Source of the DNA: Rhizophagus sp. LPA8_4_AMF
Lineage: Eukaryota > Glomeromycota > Glomeromycetes > Glomerales > Glomeraceae
Direction: 5' to 3'
Assembly (NCBI GenBank): GCA_021464525.1
Contig: JADRCO010000172.1
Location: 1 to 45,867, forward strand
Length of the DNA: 45,867 nucleotides
Shown in pieces: positions 12,806-22,873 of this stretch (the first letter of the stretch is position 1; every line of letters begins with the position of its first letter). The notes under the pieces were generated by a model, which was given only the letters and a program-made list of their open reading frames with translations, was not told where the DNA came from and did not search any database. The position numbers and the translations under genes are program-made.

Positions 12806-13200
12806 AGGTTGGTCGCCGTAAGTAATAATTACGGCATTTTTGGATTACAACTGGGTTGCACCCCTAGTTTCGGACATTACGAAAATGCGGTAATCACGTG
12901 ACGTTACACAAATAACCAAAATGAAATTTTATCCTCCAATAATATCAGATATGAAGTTACACAATGTTACACAGGTTATCTAAAAGGGAAATTTTGTCGT
13001 CGATCCCTCGGTTATTACGCGAGTCACGTGATGGTTGTAACTTTACGGCAAATACGTCACAACCTTTACAACCTGTTACAACGTTGCAAGTGTTACATGA
13101 TCCACGTGTCATATAAATCATGATACATATTGTAAAATTGTCGGATAAAAACGGGGTTAACCCAAATTTTGCCAGTTCATTACGGTAAATAGTCCTTCAG
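12806..13200. mobile_element. GTTACA-rich palindromic element, probable MITE
   Basis: About 390 bp that interrupts the duplicated block between copy B and arm D-prime. It starts with CCGTAAGTAATAATTACGG (a small palindrome) and ends near CATTACGGTAAATAG. In between it carries many GTTAC/GTAAC words and two perfect TCACGTGA octamers at 12894-12901 and 13024-13031. GC content is visibly higher than the flanks. No open frame is present. Confidence 0.45.
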
Positions 13201-13309
13201 ACAATAAATGCATGTATTACAAACAGACCTACCACATAATTTTATAATTTGACATCAAAATCCCTAATCCCTAACATCAATTTTCCCGTAAATATGTACC
13301 TACATAATT

Positions 13310-13985
13310 ATGTCCTTCCTTTAATCATTAATTTCCAAAAGAACAGTTTCATTTAACTCAATAGATTACATACTATATTGAAGGACAAACTTAATACCCA
13401 TTAATAATATAATCTCTTTTACACCCAATAATAATCATAAAACGAATAATTCATTAGATTTCATACCAATACTATATCATTTACTTAGGGTTTTACTTAG
13501 ATAAATGTACTTTACTAACATATCCAATAATCATTAGCTTGACACCAAAAGTACACCTTATTCAATTTCTACCACGCAACCAGAAATATGTACAGAAAAT
13601 AAGAAAATTATTCATAGTAATCAATTGAATTATAGTTACACAGCGGCCTTTTGTAAATATAAAAACAAAAAGTAGCAAAAAGTCCTCTTTGATGAATGAT
13701 GACTGGAATATTTGTTATAAGGAATACACAACCTGCATTTTGATATAATAGATCATCATAGTAAATAGAATATTGGAATTAAATCATCCATCTCAATTTG
13801 AATGAAAATAAAAATGACATGTCTCTTATCCAACACCTACACAGAAATTCGTCAAACATTTGAATCTCTCTTACTTGGCTGCTAGAATTTCAATGTGCAT
13901 TAAAGAAATTGAAAAGCTATGGAAGGTGCTGAAGAAAAAAGCTTTTGCCCCAGCTCTCGATTAAACATTACAAAGAAGTCTGAAT
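13310..13985 (-). repeat. Inverted-repeat arm D-prime (partner 4790-5560)
   Basis: This is the reverse-complement match of arm D. On the plus strand it keeps peptide words also found in arm D: PKVHLIQFLPRNQKY (about 13543-13590), a TENKKIIHSN segment then KYKNKK and a stop (about 13596-13680), and RISMCIKEIEKLW (about 13884-13925). It is therefore also a pseudogene relic of the same unknown gene, coded on the plus strand here. Confidence 0.7.
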
Positions 13986-14063
13986 ATGGTACGTAAGAAA
14001 GACTATAGAGAGTATAGTGCAGCATCTTTGTAGGAATTTATTAACTTGTCATTAAATTACAGT

Positions 14064-15070
14064 GTTCGATGTTATCATGAGCCCAAAATGAACGAATGAA
14101 TTCAAATGGAACGTAGATGCCAGAGATGCGACTCTTGAAGGCTTTAAGGAACATATACGCAAAGAGTATGAACCATCATTTCTTGAAAAGATGGAAATTC
14201 ATAGAATTGATCAAGATTTCTGCAAAATGCTTCGGCTATTCATATCAAAGAATAATTTCAGATTAATAAATATCATAGAAACTCCCTCAAAAGCTTTCTC
14301 AGATTGGTTTCCAAAAGTGTGTCAGCTTTACAACCTTGGCGAATCAGACGATCCTTTATTGTCCTTTCATTTGTGAGTACAATGAACTGAAAGATGATTC
14401 TTTCTGAACAGTACTTAAACATCTTATAGCTGACCTAGAGGCCCGTCTCAAGTCCATTTCAATCAGTAGAGATGAAGCATCAAAATCGCAATATGTTTGT
14501 TCATACTTTGTCGACAGAGTAAATCTATATGATGGCAAGTTTGAACTTCGTCCAGAAAAAATATCACAGGACCCGGCCTGATCAATTTCGCAATAGACTT
14601 ACTCCGATTTGCAAAACCCCATTAGCGTGACAGTAAAGGACGAAGATTTTTAAAAGTATATTGCTCAGAATGCTGTCCAACTTGAATCACCTTATCAAAC
14701 CGTAAGCATAAGGCAAGTGAGCAAGTGAGATGGAAGAAGGAGGGGGAAAGCCTTTTAGGGTCGTCACAAATGCAAGAAGTGGTATTTTATAGAATGTTTG
14801 TATAACGAGCTATCAGAACCAGTGACCGTTATGTACAAAGATGAGGATTTGCAAGCTAAGGTGGAAAAGGTCTTCAGGCATATTGCATGGTTATTGGAGG
14901 AGGGGCAATAGCCGGTCTCAGCTCTTGACATTGATAAAGAGAGAGAAATTAAAAGGATATGGTCGACAGGAAATCTTGTGGGAAAGAGTACCTCTAGTAT
15001 CAAGTCGAATTAGGTTCCCGATTTTCGTTAACAACAGTAAAAAGAATATGTATAGATTGGAGTATAGGTA
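14064..15070 (+). pseudogene. Decayed Crinkler-associated nuclease-type protein
   Basis: Long protein-like stretches in changing frames. The first is a segment around FCKMLRLFISKNNFRLINII (14191-14374). The next is HLIADLEARLKSISISRDEA (about 14416-14475), leading to SQYVCSYFVDRVNLYDGKFE. Then comes a VTVKDEDF motif (14629-14652) followed by IAQNAVQLES, and finally a SEPVTVMYKDEDLQAKVEKV segment. Several stops and frameshifts interrupt it, so it is not functional. From family knowledge I place it with the restriction-endonuclease-fold (PD-(D/E)XK) C-terminal domains of Crinkler-like proteins amplified in Rhizophagus. Intact relatives carry an E-x-K at the KDEDF motif, and one residue appears lost here. 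The family call is from memory and moderate. It is followed by the shared 3-prime module and a coiled-coil relic, as at 41 kb. Confidence 0.5.
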
Positions 15071-15091
15071 GCTTTATTTGGAATAGAACCA

Positions 15092-15144
15092 TCATGTATC
15101 ACGGGCAAAGTCCCATTTGTATTTATTTTTTAGATGTAATAATT
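15092..15144 (+). repeat. Shared 3-prime module, copy 1
   Basis: TCATGTATCACGGGC, then GTCCC, TTTGTATTTATTTTT and GATGTAATAA, closely match 41342-41402. A shorter match (TCATGTCTCC then CGAACTTTGTATTTAT) lies at 44557-44585. It sits downstream of the nuclease-type relic stop here and at 41 kb. It could be a conserved 3-prime UTR or part of a mobile cassette. Confidence 0.7.
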
Positions 15145-15234
15145 TTTTTTTCTTGGTAAAAGTGACCGGCATTCCGAAACAGAACATACACATGCTATTT
15201 TCTAGTTTTATCTATCCTTTATGCGTATTAAACT

Positions 15235-15288
15235 TTTGAATTATTCCATCTTGTATAAAAAATATTATCAAACATGCAATCTGAGATC
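15235..15288 (+). repeat. Shared 5-prime/ATG module, copy 1
   Basis: TTGAATTATTC, CATCTTGTATAAAAAATATT and ATCAAACATGCAATCTGAGA form a module almost identical to 41429-41484 and 22103-22156. The ATG lies at 15274. The TATAAAAA word about 20 bases before the ATG could be a TATA box. Confidence 0.75.
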
Positions 15289-16410
15289 ATTGAGAGAAAT
15301 AAATTCGAAGCTCTTAGCTGAGAATACTAAACTTAGAAAGAGGTATACTGAAGTCAAGGCTGAGAATATTGAAGTTAAATGCTTTGGAAGAACATGAAGC
15401 CAAATTCACGAATTTAGAATAAAGAGATAAAGAAAAGACCAACCTTATTGTTAAATTAGATAATGGTATCAAGGAAATCAACGGGAGCAAATCGCTATTA
15501 ATCTTTCAGTGCAAGGTACATATCTCCAATTAATTCTGAGCTCCAGGTAGCTCTCTATTCATATATTTTGCCAGTTGCTATGCCAACAAGAATAGCTTCG
15601 ATATAACTGATATAACTCAACCTACCCCCCAGGGTCTAAGTCATTGGAAGAAAAAGAGGATGATGAATTCATAGATTCAGTAAGTTGAAAGAAATGTCCA
15701 GCGATCAAGCACAAAGTGCCATTCCTTTCAAAATAAAAATTCCTTATAATCAGAAGTAGAACAAGGCATAATTCATAAGTTATGCATTTGTGCTAAGGGA
15801 AGTATCGTTATAAAAGACACAGATGTGCAAACTCCTAAACTACCTCTAAAAACAATATCCGATAGGGTCTAATGAAGTTATATTTAATACGGCAATGAAA
15901 GCTAGACAAAAAAAGGAATTTATGCTAGTATTATTACACTAAAACATATAAGAATTGAATTAGGGATATTAAGTCCAAAAATAAAATTGATGACCAACCA
16001 GTAAGAACAATGGTATATATTATATAACGAAATCAAATTACTTCTTTTTGCGTAAAAGAACTTTCAAAGCTAAAAAAATCCATACATTGTTTGAATCAAG
16101 CCTAAAATATAGCCAGATTCAAAATATTATGAACCATTTCCCTAAAGAGATTTCGAGGAAAATTAAATGCCAAGAAGTGATCAGTAGTCCAAAACAGAAC
16201 GTGTACGTGACTTTAAAAAAATTGCCAGTGGTAACAGTACTTGTCAAGGCAAGTATACCACAAATTTCTCAACCCCATAAGAATATACCGTTCATCCCAT
16301 ATGATGCTCGTGATCCCTATATCAACACGGCATTAAAAGAATATCCTTATCTATCATTATACCAATGTAATGATGGGTATGAATTTAAGCGGTTCATGTC
16401 CAGGGTGTGA
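15274..16410 (+). pseudogene. Decayed coiled-coil multicopy-family protein
   Basis: The ATG at 15274 opens a short frame (MQSEI...) that meets a stop after 15 codons. Coiled-coil heptads continue in other frames (AENTKL, EVKAENIEV, TNLE, KEK) to about 15480. Downstream pieces are KSLEEKEDDEF (about 15640), KSKNKIDDQPVRTMVYI (about 15970-16020) and an open frame 16048-16410 beginning RKRTFKAKKIHTLFES. In Rhizophagus a large repetitive family has this order: coiled coil, an MDEFLDS-like motif, then a C-terminal region with an FLRKRT-x-x-AK-x-x-LFE motif. I place the relic there from memory. The 120-codon C-terminal frame is intact but lacks its own N-terminus, so I do not treat it as an independent gene. 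Confidence 0.5.
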
Positions 16411-16494
16411 GAAAAGCATAGTAAAGGGAAGGTGGTTCACATAATATTTTGTGCCGGTCCGCAACAGTTCAAGCAATAATTCAAGTTCGCGATC

Positions 16495-16560
16495 ATAGCA
16501 TAGGCGTTATGTGAGACAAGCACGGTAAATTCTTGCCAATAGGATAGGGCTACATTTTCG
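16495..16560 (+). repeat. Dispersed repeat shared with 44300-44365
   Basis: ATGTGAGA then TTCTTGCCAATAGGATAGGG here matches ATGTGAGA then TTCTTGCCGATAGAATAGGG at 44305-44352, with similar spacing. Both places lie in or near coiled-coil-family relics. Confidence 0.6.
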
Positions 16561-16836
16561 TACAATTATATTATTTCATTTACTTTCGACCTATTTTTTC
16601 TCATATGATCAATAAATTACAAAATTCAGATATATAATGGAGTGGGTTATGGGATTGTTAGAAGTTTGTAATGAGATCATTGATCCAGAACTTGAGAAAT
16701 AAATGCTTAGTAACATTAGAAACATTTTAGTATAGACATCACACATATCACAGTATCACAGAAACAAGTAATTACGCAAAATAATTTATCCTCAAACTTC
16801 TCAAAATTCGTACAGTATATTGTCATTAAAAAAGGT

Positions 16837-16974
16837 CTCTTGATGATCTTTACACATTGGATAGCGTTAATTCTTTTATTGTTAAATTAAGGAGAGATGG
16901 TTGATCAGATTTTCGCGACGAGATCATTTTCCCAAAAGCATATCCCAAAATTAATCCTGCAAATTATATAAAAA
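16837..16974 (+). pseudogene. Exon relic with one internal stop
   Basis: The plus-strand frame reads DDLYTLDSVNSFIVKLRRDG, stop, SDFRDEIIFPKAYPKINPAN, ending at a plausible donor (AAAAG followed by GTAATG). The composition is clearly protein-like. The family is unknown to me. The single stop argues for decay, although a sequencing error cannot be excluded. Confidence 0.35.
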
Positions 16975-17770
16975 GGTAATGCTCTGTTAGTAAATTTTTT
17001 TATCCGCTTTGTGCAAATATAAGCAAAAAGTCAAACGAAAATTCTAAACCTACCATTATTTGCATCATCGATATTTACAATCAAATGAGTATATTACAAA
17101 AAGTATTAACAAGGTATGATGATTTATTTTTCGACTTGATTCTAGAAGAACATCATCATCATACTAATCATTTTTCCGGCTTCATAGATGTACAACTAAA
17201 GTCAAAACGGATATATTACCATTCTTGATCTTTTTAACACATTTTGACATTTCGCTGAGAAAATCGTGATCATCAACACGTGTCGGTGACTTTTTTATCA
17301 TCTGACTTTCATCACATGCCTAAAGTTTGACGCGATTCTAAAATTGAAAATATTCACCATTTCTTAGACAAAAAAAACCACCTTTTCTTCTAGATTGCTA
17401 GAAATATTCCTGTGTAAGATCTGCAAATTCACCGCAAATTAACCACTTTGAAACCTTACAGTACCATGTTGCGTGGCAATTGCGGAAAGACAAAGACAAA
17501 TTAGAGGTGCAATTTTTCTAAGAATATCCAACTTCAAGGAGTCCGTTGAAGTCAATTTGTACGCGTATTTGCTCCGTGCGGTATTAGTTCGCAAAAAAGT
17601 GAAGTTTTATTAGACATAGGTATCTATGCCTAAAATATACAACTGCTCGTGAGCGCATTAGAGTCCTTTTAAATCTGGCTTCCATTTCAGAGAACTCCAT
17701 CCATAAACGTACTCTTCAGATGGACTGCATAGACTGCATATTCGGGATAGTGTTATGTTTTTATTTTCAG

Positions 17771-18268
17771 TGGTGGTGTTGTAGAAACATCGACAGAAGT
17801 GAGGAGAATCTACAACTTTGAGGCCAATGATGAGGTCAAAATTGTCATGTTTTTTCCATATTAGGCATGATAAATTCGTGGATGACATACATCGATACAT
17901 TTTACATGTAATGCAAACGCGTTCAAATCATCAATACCTATCAGCTATGAGCATAAAAGCTAAGGTGGAATATTCAAATTATACACGAAGAAGACGAAGA
18001 AGGAAAGAAAAAGAGAAATTAGAAATGGTACGTTAGCCTCCTCTTTGTGTTAGTGCTCGACCACATCCACATTATATATAAAACCATATTTAGGCTTGGC
18101 ACTCTTTTCTTAATTAAAAGCCTCCAACAAAGAAGGGAGGACGACAAACAAGAAACAGCTCGAGTTCATGAAACAGGACAATTTAAAGTATACACGAGAA
18201 AATGAAAATGAAAACCTGAAGGACAAAATTGATCAAGAGATCAACAGTGGAATAAACAGACCCATTAG
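17771..18268 (+). pseudogene. Decayed gene cut by a MITE
   Basis: Starts after a TTTTCAG acceptor-like site at 17764-17770. The frame GGVVETSTEVRRIYNFEAND runs to a stop near 17863. A second frame at 17818-18036 carries an Arg/Lys/Glu-rich tail. Charged coiled-coil-like segments (KYTRENENENLKDKIDQEI) run to about 18250. The MITE at 18268 then interrupts it. No family is recognised beyond a likely coiled coil. Confidence 0.3.
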
Positions 18269-18582
18269 GCCAGGGCAATAGAATTTTCTGTTTAATAAGG
18301 GATTTTATTGAAAAAAGAGAGGGAGGGGCCAAAAAATATTTTAAATTATTTTTACTATTAAAATTTTGAAAATATGAGGGGGGAGGGAGGAAAAAGTAAT
18401 AAAAAAAGAAATCTAAAAATTAGATTTCCATGGAGGAAATATTATATAAAAAATTTTTATTTAATATGTATAAGAAACCAAATTTTGGGGGGTTAAAAAA
18501 TTGATAAAATTTTTTTTTTGGTGTCTATTTAATTTAAAATTTTTGGGGGATTTTGTTAAACAGAAATCAAATTAGCCTGTCC
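18268..18582. mobile_element. 315-bp MITE with inverted ends and TTA target duplication
   Basis: The left end GGCCAGGGCAATAG...TTTTCTGTTTAAT and the reverse complement of the right end, GGACAGGCTAATTTGATTTC then TGTTTAA, match over about 30 bases with one indel. TTA lies immediately outside both ends (18265-18267 and 18583-18585). A 3-bp TWA duplication is typical of the PIF/Harbinger group, and a TA duplication (Tc1/mariner) is the alternative. The interior is non-coding, G-rich on the plus strand (runs such as GAGAGGGAGGGG and GGGGGGAGGGAGG) and contains the small palindrome GAAATCTAA-AAA-TTAGATTTC near 18409. Confidence 0.75.
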
Positions 18583-18689
18583 TTATTAAATCGAGGTAGT
18601 TAACCACGATCAGTTATAAACTACGAAAATTTTTATTAATCACGGATATGTTGCTTCTCTGGGAAGGACCTTTATTGAGTAAATGCTGA

Positions 18690-19325
18690 GATGAGATGAT
18701 TATCAACAACTCCTCCAATGAAAAAGACGAAGACGACGAAGAAGAAGGCAACTTGACTTTAGCTGCACTAATATGCTTCGTGAATATGCTTAGAACAAGG
18801 TGATCACCAATAAAGTTGAACAAGAACAATCAGAATCAGAAACAAAAACTGATGTATGTGGAATGTCGTTAGAGATTATTTCTTTCATTTTATTTACAGC
18901 AATAGACATTTATTATACAGGTTGCGGTTGAAACAAAGCAGAAAAGAATTGATCAGCTTTTCGATGACATGAGGAAGCATAACATATATATATATATTGA
19001 GTGATCCGTTTAAGCCGTTATCTCAAGCAGATGCGGAGGACCTATTTGAGAGAATAGCTCAAGACACAGTTGTTAAAGATTGATCTTCCAAAATATATCT
19101 ACAAGATTTACTCAATGGAACAAAGAAAGTGCGTTTCCGAAAATAAGAAATTCACCCAGCAAGGACGCGCAACCTCTATTTAATGGACGAGTGAAGTTTG
19201 TCAGCATTTTATTTTCTATTATTATTACGGAGGTCTACAAAAAAAGAGTGATGAAAGGACTTGGTCTAACTAGACCAATTATCGAATTCTTGACTTGTTT
19301 TCAATGTTCTTTGGAGAATTAGTAT
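18690..19325 (+). pseudogene. Decayed multicopy-family gene
   Basis: Segments in changing frames: NNSSNEKDEDDEEEGNLTLA near 18702, a KRIDQLFDDMRKHNI segment near 18945, PLSQADAEDLFERIAQDTVV near 19016, and TRPIIEFLTCFQCSLEN ending at 19322. Intervening frames are broken. The last two segments look like pieces of a Rhizophagus repetitive protein family in which a domain follows an acidic linker. The family call is from memory and weak. Confidence 0.35.
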
Positions 19326-19373
19326 CAGAAGTTTTCTAGTAAGTTTTGTAATTTTTCCCTTTCATGTTTTATA

Positions 19374-19652
19374 TTGTTTTTAGCGGTAAAACCACCAATG
19401 AAAGCTCACAAGGATCGGATTTATAATATAAATGTAGATCAAAGACCAGCAAGATCCAATAGAAGAGATAAAAATGATGCGGTTATATATCAAGACAAAA
19501 TGTCACAATCATTTATGAACAGTTTTTCAGTCAAACAGAATTCGACGAGATTTATTCTGTATAGCAACTCTTCAATAAATACTGCAAAAATATTTAAGTC
19601 TACCAGTATTTACGGATATAGTGGGTGTTTACTTTTATGTTTGCAAAAATAG
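19374..19652 (+). pseudogene. ORF of unknown function, probably relic
   Basis: A 92-codon frame lies just downstream of the relic above. It reads KAHKDRIYNINVDQRPARSN, a basic stretch, then MSQSFMNSFSVKQNSTRFIL and a hydrophobic end. It may be another exon of the same decayed gene. There is no recognisable domain and no good promoter. Confidence 0.25.
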
Positions 19653-20500
19653 TTAGTTTTAATAGGAATATTTTATATCACGGATATTGTTAGGGTTAAA
19701 ACCTATAGAATAAACGAGATCTTTAAATGTAAGATTCCTACTTCATATACAAGGCGGTGGTTGCTTATAAAAATTACAAATATCAGCCTTTATCTAGAGA
19801 AATTACTCAAAGAACGTAAATCTATAAAGAAAAACTATGCGAAGAAGATGCAATTGCTAAAAATGGTCGCAATTATGTATCCAATTGGATTTTGATTCCA
19901 GACAACACTCCTAGTAAAAATAATAAAATTCCAGCAAAAAAATGATGTTTTTTATTTCATTTTGTAAATGCACTTCAAAATAAAGTTTTTCGTTTCTGTT
20001 TTTTTTTCCATATAATTTACGTAATCTGCATCAATGTTATCCATTTTTTTTTTTTAAATTGCCCTCACAGGGAGCAATATTTATTAATGATATACAGTTT
20101 ACGTATTTATAAACACTATCTATAAAATACCTCACTCGACCGGCAAATGTTCCCGATGAGCAATCAATGTTATTCATGTCTAGCAATCAAACTTAATCAT
20201 GATTATATTTTTTGCTCCACATACGTTACATGCGAGGAGATTCTTTGTATAAGAAAAATACACGTTCCGGAAACACTTGTTTGATTACATGACCATACAC
20301 AATTGTTTTTTCTTTTAGCAAAAGTGATCGCGTTCCGAAATCCTGCCTTCTCATTGAAATATGTGATTAAAAGGGGATCTGACTAAGGATGGAACCGATT
20401 ATGTAATTGCCGAAGAAAGTTCGATAATGTACCTTTTCCTCAAAAATTTAATTTTTTTCAGGAATAAAACTTTCCATTATTCTCTCCATTCTTCTGCACA
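19653..20500. other. Intergenic with possible module remnant
   Basis: No gene was found. At 20306-20350 the words TTTTTTCTTTT, AAAAGTGATCGCGTTCCGAAA resemble 15145-15180 (TTTTTTTCTT, AAAAGTGACCGGCATTCCGAAAC), so a fragment of the material between the nuclease and coiled-coil relics seems to be present here too. Confidence 0.45.
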
Positions 20501-20501
20501 A

Positions 20502-20678
20502 TTTTGACGAGTTCGGACAGCATGTCCAGACTCTACATAAGAAAAAATAGTATTTCTTGCACGTGAATTTCAAAACATATATTAATAAAGTGATATATGA
20601 CTGAAATTGCCGAGCCCGGACAGCGTGTACCATCAGAAAAAAAAATAGTATTTCTTGCACATGCAGTTCATCATGACG
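20502..20678 (+). repeat. Two-copy tandem repeat, unit about 105 bp
   Basis: GACGAGTTCGGACAGCATGT ... AAAAAATAGTATTTCTTGCACGTG recurs as GCCGAGCCCGGACAGCGTGT ... AAAAAATAGTATTTCTTGCACATG about 104 bases later. The open frame on the minus strand here is a by-product. Confidence 0.75.
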
Positions 20679-20699
20679 TATAACTGTATCACATCTTTA

Positions 20700-22095
20700 T
20701 TTATTTTACAGTAAATGAATAATACATTTGTTCTTGCATCTTTAACATACGCACTTACAGTCATGAAAAAATATACAAATTTTCTAAACTGTTAAAAACG
20801 CTATTCTACATTTCATTTTATAATATGGTTAACGTTATCTTTAAACTTTAATACTATTACTTTATTTTATATATAAAAGCGCATATGACTTCAGGTTGCG
20901 CACAAAACTTTTATGAATAATGTGCGTTCTGCATGTATAAAAATAATCTGAATTTCCAATGCAGGAGATATTAGTTTTTTGTTAAATTACCTTAAAATCT
21001 CATAATATTAATAAATTGTCTCAATATTGGTTGTTGATAATTCATTCTTTGATTTTGATTTGACATTGTATGGGAATCATTTTGTTATCAGTGAATACGA
21101 TTTTGCCTTTAAACAAGATGAATGTGTTTTTTGATTAGTCTTCCATGATAAGTTTTGGTATTTTGCAAGTATTTACTGAAGATGACATTATGATAGAGTT
21201 CTGAAGTTCGACGATTAAATTTGTTTCACTTACAGTATGTGTAAAAAATGATTATTAAAATCATTTCAGTGATAATCGAGTCGAGTTTTGTGCCTTCTCT
21301 AATGTTATGTGTTGCAATTTTTATTAAAATGAAGTCATCCATTGCGTTATAGGAAGATGAGTTGTCTATGTCGAGAATATTGTTAAATGTAGGCGAAGCA
21401 CGATAAAGAACTAGAATGATTAGGTTAAAAAGTATTGATGAATGGTTAAGCATATTGTGCTATCAACAGGTCAGAAATACTTAAATAGTTAATTGTAGCC
21501 TTCCATTTTCTTTTATTCATGCTCATCATGATAAATATATACTTGATAATGTTAGTTAAAAGAAGTCAGCGTCTAAAAGGATTTGGAATGTTCCATGATG
21601 ATCTGATTTGATTTCTATAGATTTATATTAAATTCTTCGTTTTCGATGTATACAGTAATGTACCTTGTTTAATTCTGTATAGATATTTTCTATTTCTTCA
21701 TCGATTGGTGTATATGCGTATTTTATTAATTGTTGAGTTGTTGACAATATAAAATTTTCAAAGATATATTTGCACCTACCCTGTAGGATTATTTAGAGTT
21801 TGGAAAGAGGTTTGGAATGCCGTTTTGACTTTAAACGATTTTTACGTCTTTGCTGATTGTTTCCAAGTTGGCGATTTTAACGAAAAAATTTTTTTATCAA
21901 ATAGCACGAAAAATGATGTTTAAAGCGGTCTATATCACTTTAAGTAAACTTGCAGAGCAGCTAAATTTCGTCTAGTTTGTAACTTTAATAAGTATAGTTA
22001 CTGTTATGAAAAATTTCTTTTTATAATTTTTTGTTGCGCAACAACCTGTACAGATTTCATAAATACATCAATATTTGAGTGATTTTTGATACTAA
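20700..22095. other. Intergenic, no gene seen
   Basis: AT-rich, with no frame of coding quality. The minus-strand frame at 21226-21453 has an ordinary length for chance in this composition and no motif. Confidence 0.4.
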
Positions 22096-22102
22096 CAAAC
22101 TT

Positions 22103-22310
22103 TGAATTATTCCCATCTTGTGAAAAAAAATATTATCGATCATGTAATCTGAGATCGATTTAAGACAATGGATTTCGAGCCTGAAGCCGAGAAGTTAAGG
22201 CCGAGCTTAAGACCAGAATACAGAGGATAACGTTGTTTCAGCAAACAAACTTCGTCGGAGTGTACAAACAGTGTACGAGTTCTCTAATATCACAATGTAC
22301 TGAATTGAAA
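22103..22310 (+). pseudogene. Truncated copy of the coiled-coil family 5-prime region
   Basis: The ATG module (22103-22156) matches 15235-15288 and 41429-41484. The ATG at 22142 is followed at once by TAA, so the start is dead. Coiled-coil-like pieces (EPEAEKLRPSLRPEY) follow to about 22220, then similarity fades. Unlike the other two copies, no nuclease-type relic precedes it. Confidence 0.55.
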
Positions 22311-22639
22311 ATAGGATGTGCTGGCAATTTTTATTCTAGTTCTTTCAATTTCAAAAATGCATTAGTTTGAAAAGTTACATCTAAAATATAAGAATTCATT
22401 TTTTGTTTTTTCTTAGATAATGCTTTAAATCATATCTAGGTGCCACTATTAATTCACGCATTGTGGCTATGCGCTGAAGATCCAAAGTTGTGGCTTAAAT
22501 GTCGCATAGCCTTATATAAATTTAATTCCAAGTCTCATAATTAAATATTAAATTTCATTTAAAAAAAAAACAAAGTATAACGAACCAGATAAAGTAACTT
22601 GCACGTAACTTACAAATAAAATAATCATATTCAGAAATC

Positions 22640-22873
22640 ATGGTTTCAATAATAATTACAATAATGACTCTCCTTGGCTTGCAACTTTCTTCGGCTAGTT
22701 CTTACGTTCCACAATTGCAGGCTTATAGAATTAATCGAGATGGCGAAGCAAAACTTGATTGTAATGTTATTTGTATTGTAAAATCTATTCTTATTTGTAT
22801 TCTTCTTTTATTATTCTTTGTTTTTACTGTAATAGTTTTATGGGATTATTATATGAGAAAATTTAAAAAATAA
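22640..22873 (+). CDS. Small secreted or membrane protein, hypothetical
   Basis: A 77-residue protein. Residues 1-20 form a hydrophobic N-terminus ending in a small-residue SSASS stretch, consistent with a signal peptide. Residues about 46-67 are a strong transmembrane segment (SILICILLLLFFVFTVIVLW). A short basic tail follows (MRKFKK). Two cysteines (CNVIC) precede the membrane segment. The expected topology after signal cleavage is a short luminal part of about 25 residues, one membrane span and a basic cytosolic tail. The start is the first ATG after an A-rich leader, and the stop is followed by AT-rich sequence. No homologue is recognised. The composition is convincing, but the small size leaves room for doubt. 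Confidence 0.5.
   Translation: MVSIIITIMTLLGLQLSSASSYVPQLQAYRINRDGEAKLDCNVICIVKSILICILLLLFFVFTVIVLWDYYMRKFKK

Noticed and set aside
17658-17900. Cys-containing 80-codon minus-strand frame
   Set aside because: The plus-strand reading (GGVVETSTEVRR after an acceptor-like site) is more protein-like, and the minus frame has no conserved spacing of its cysteines.
18614-18829. Minus-strand frame with a Ser run
   Set aside because: Mirror of GAAGAC/GAAGAA repeats encoding Asp/Glu/Lys on the plus strand in a decayed gene.
20320-20345. tRNA-like B-box word (GTTCCGAAATCC)
   Set aside because: No A box and no cloverleaf could be folded around it; it belongs to a repeat shared with 15145-15180.
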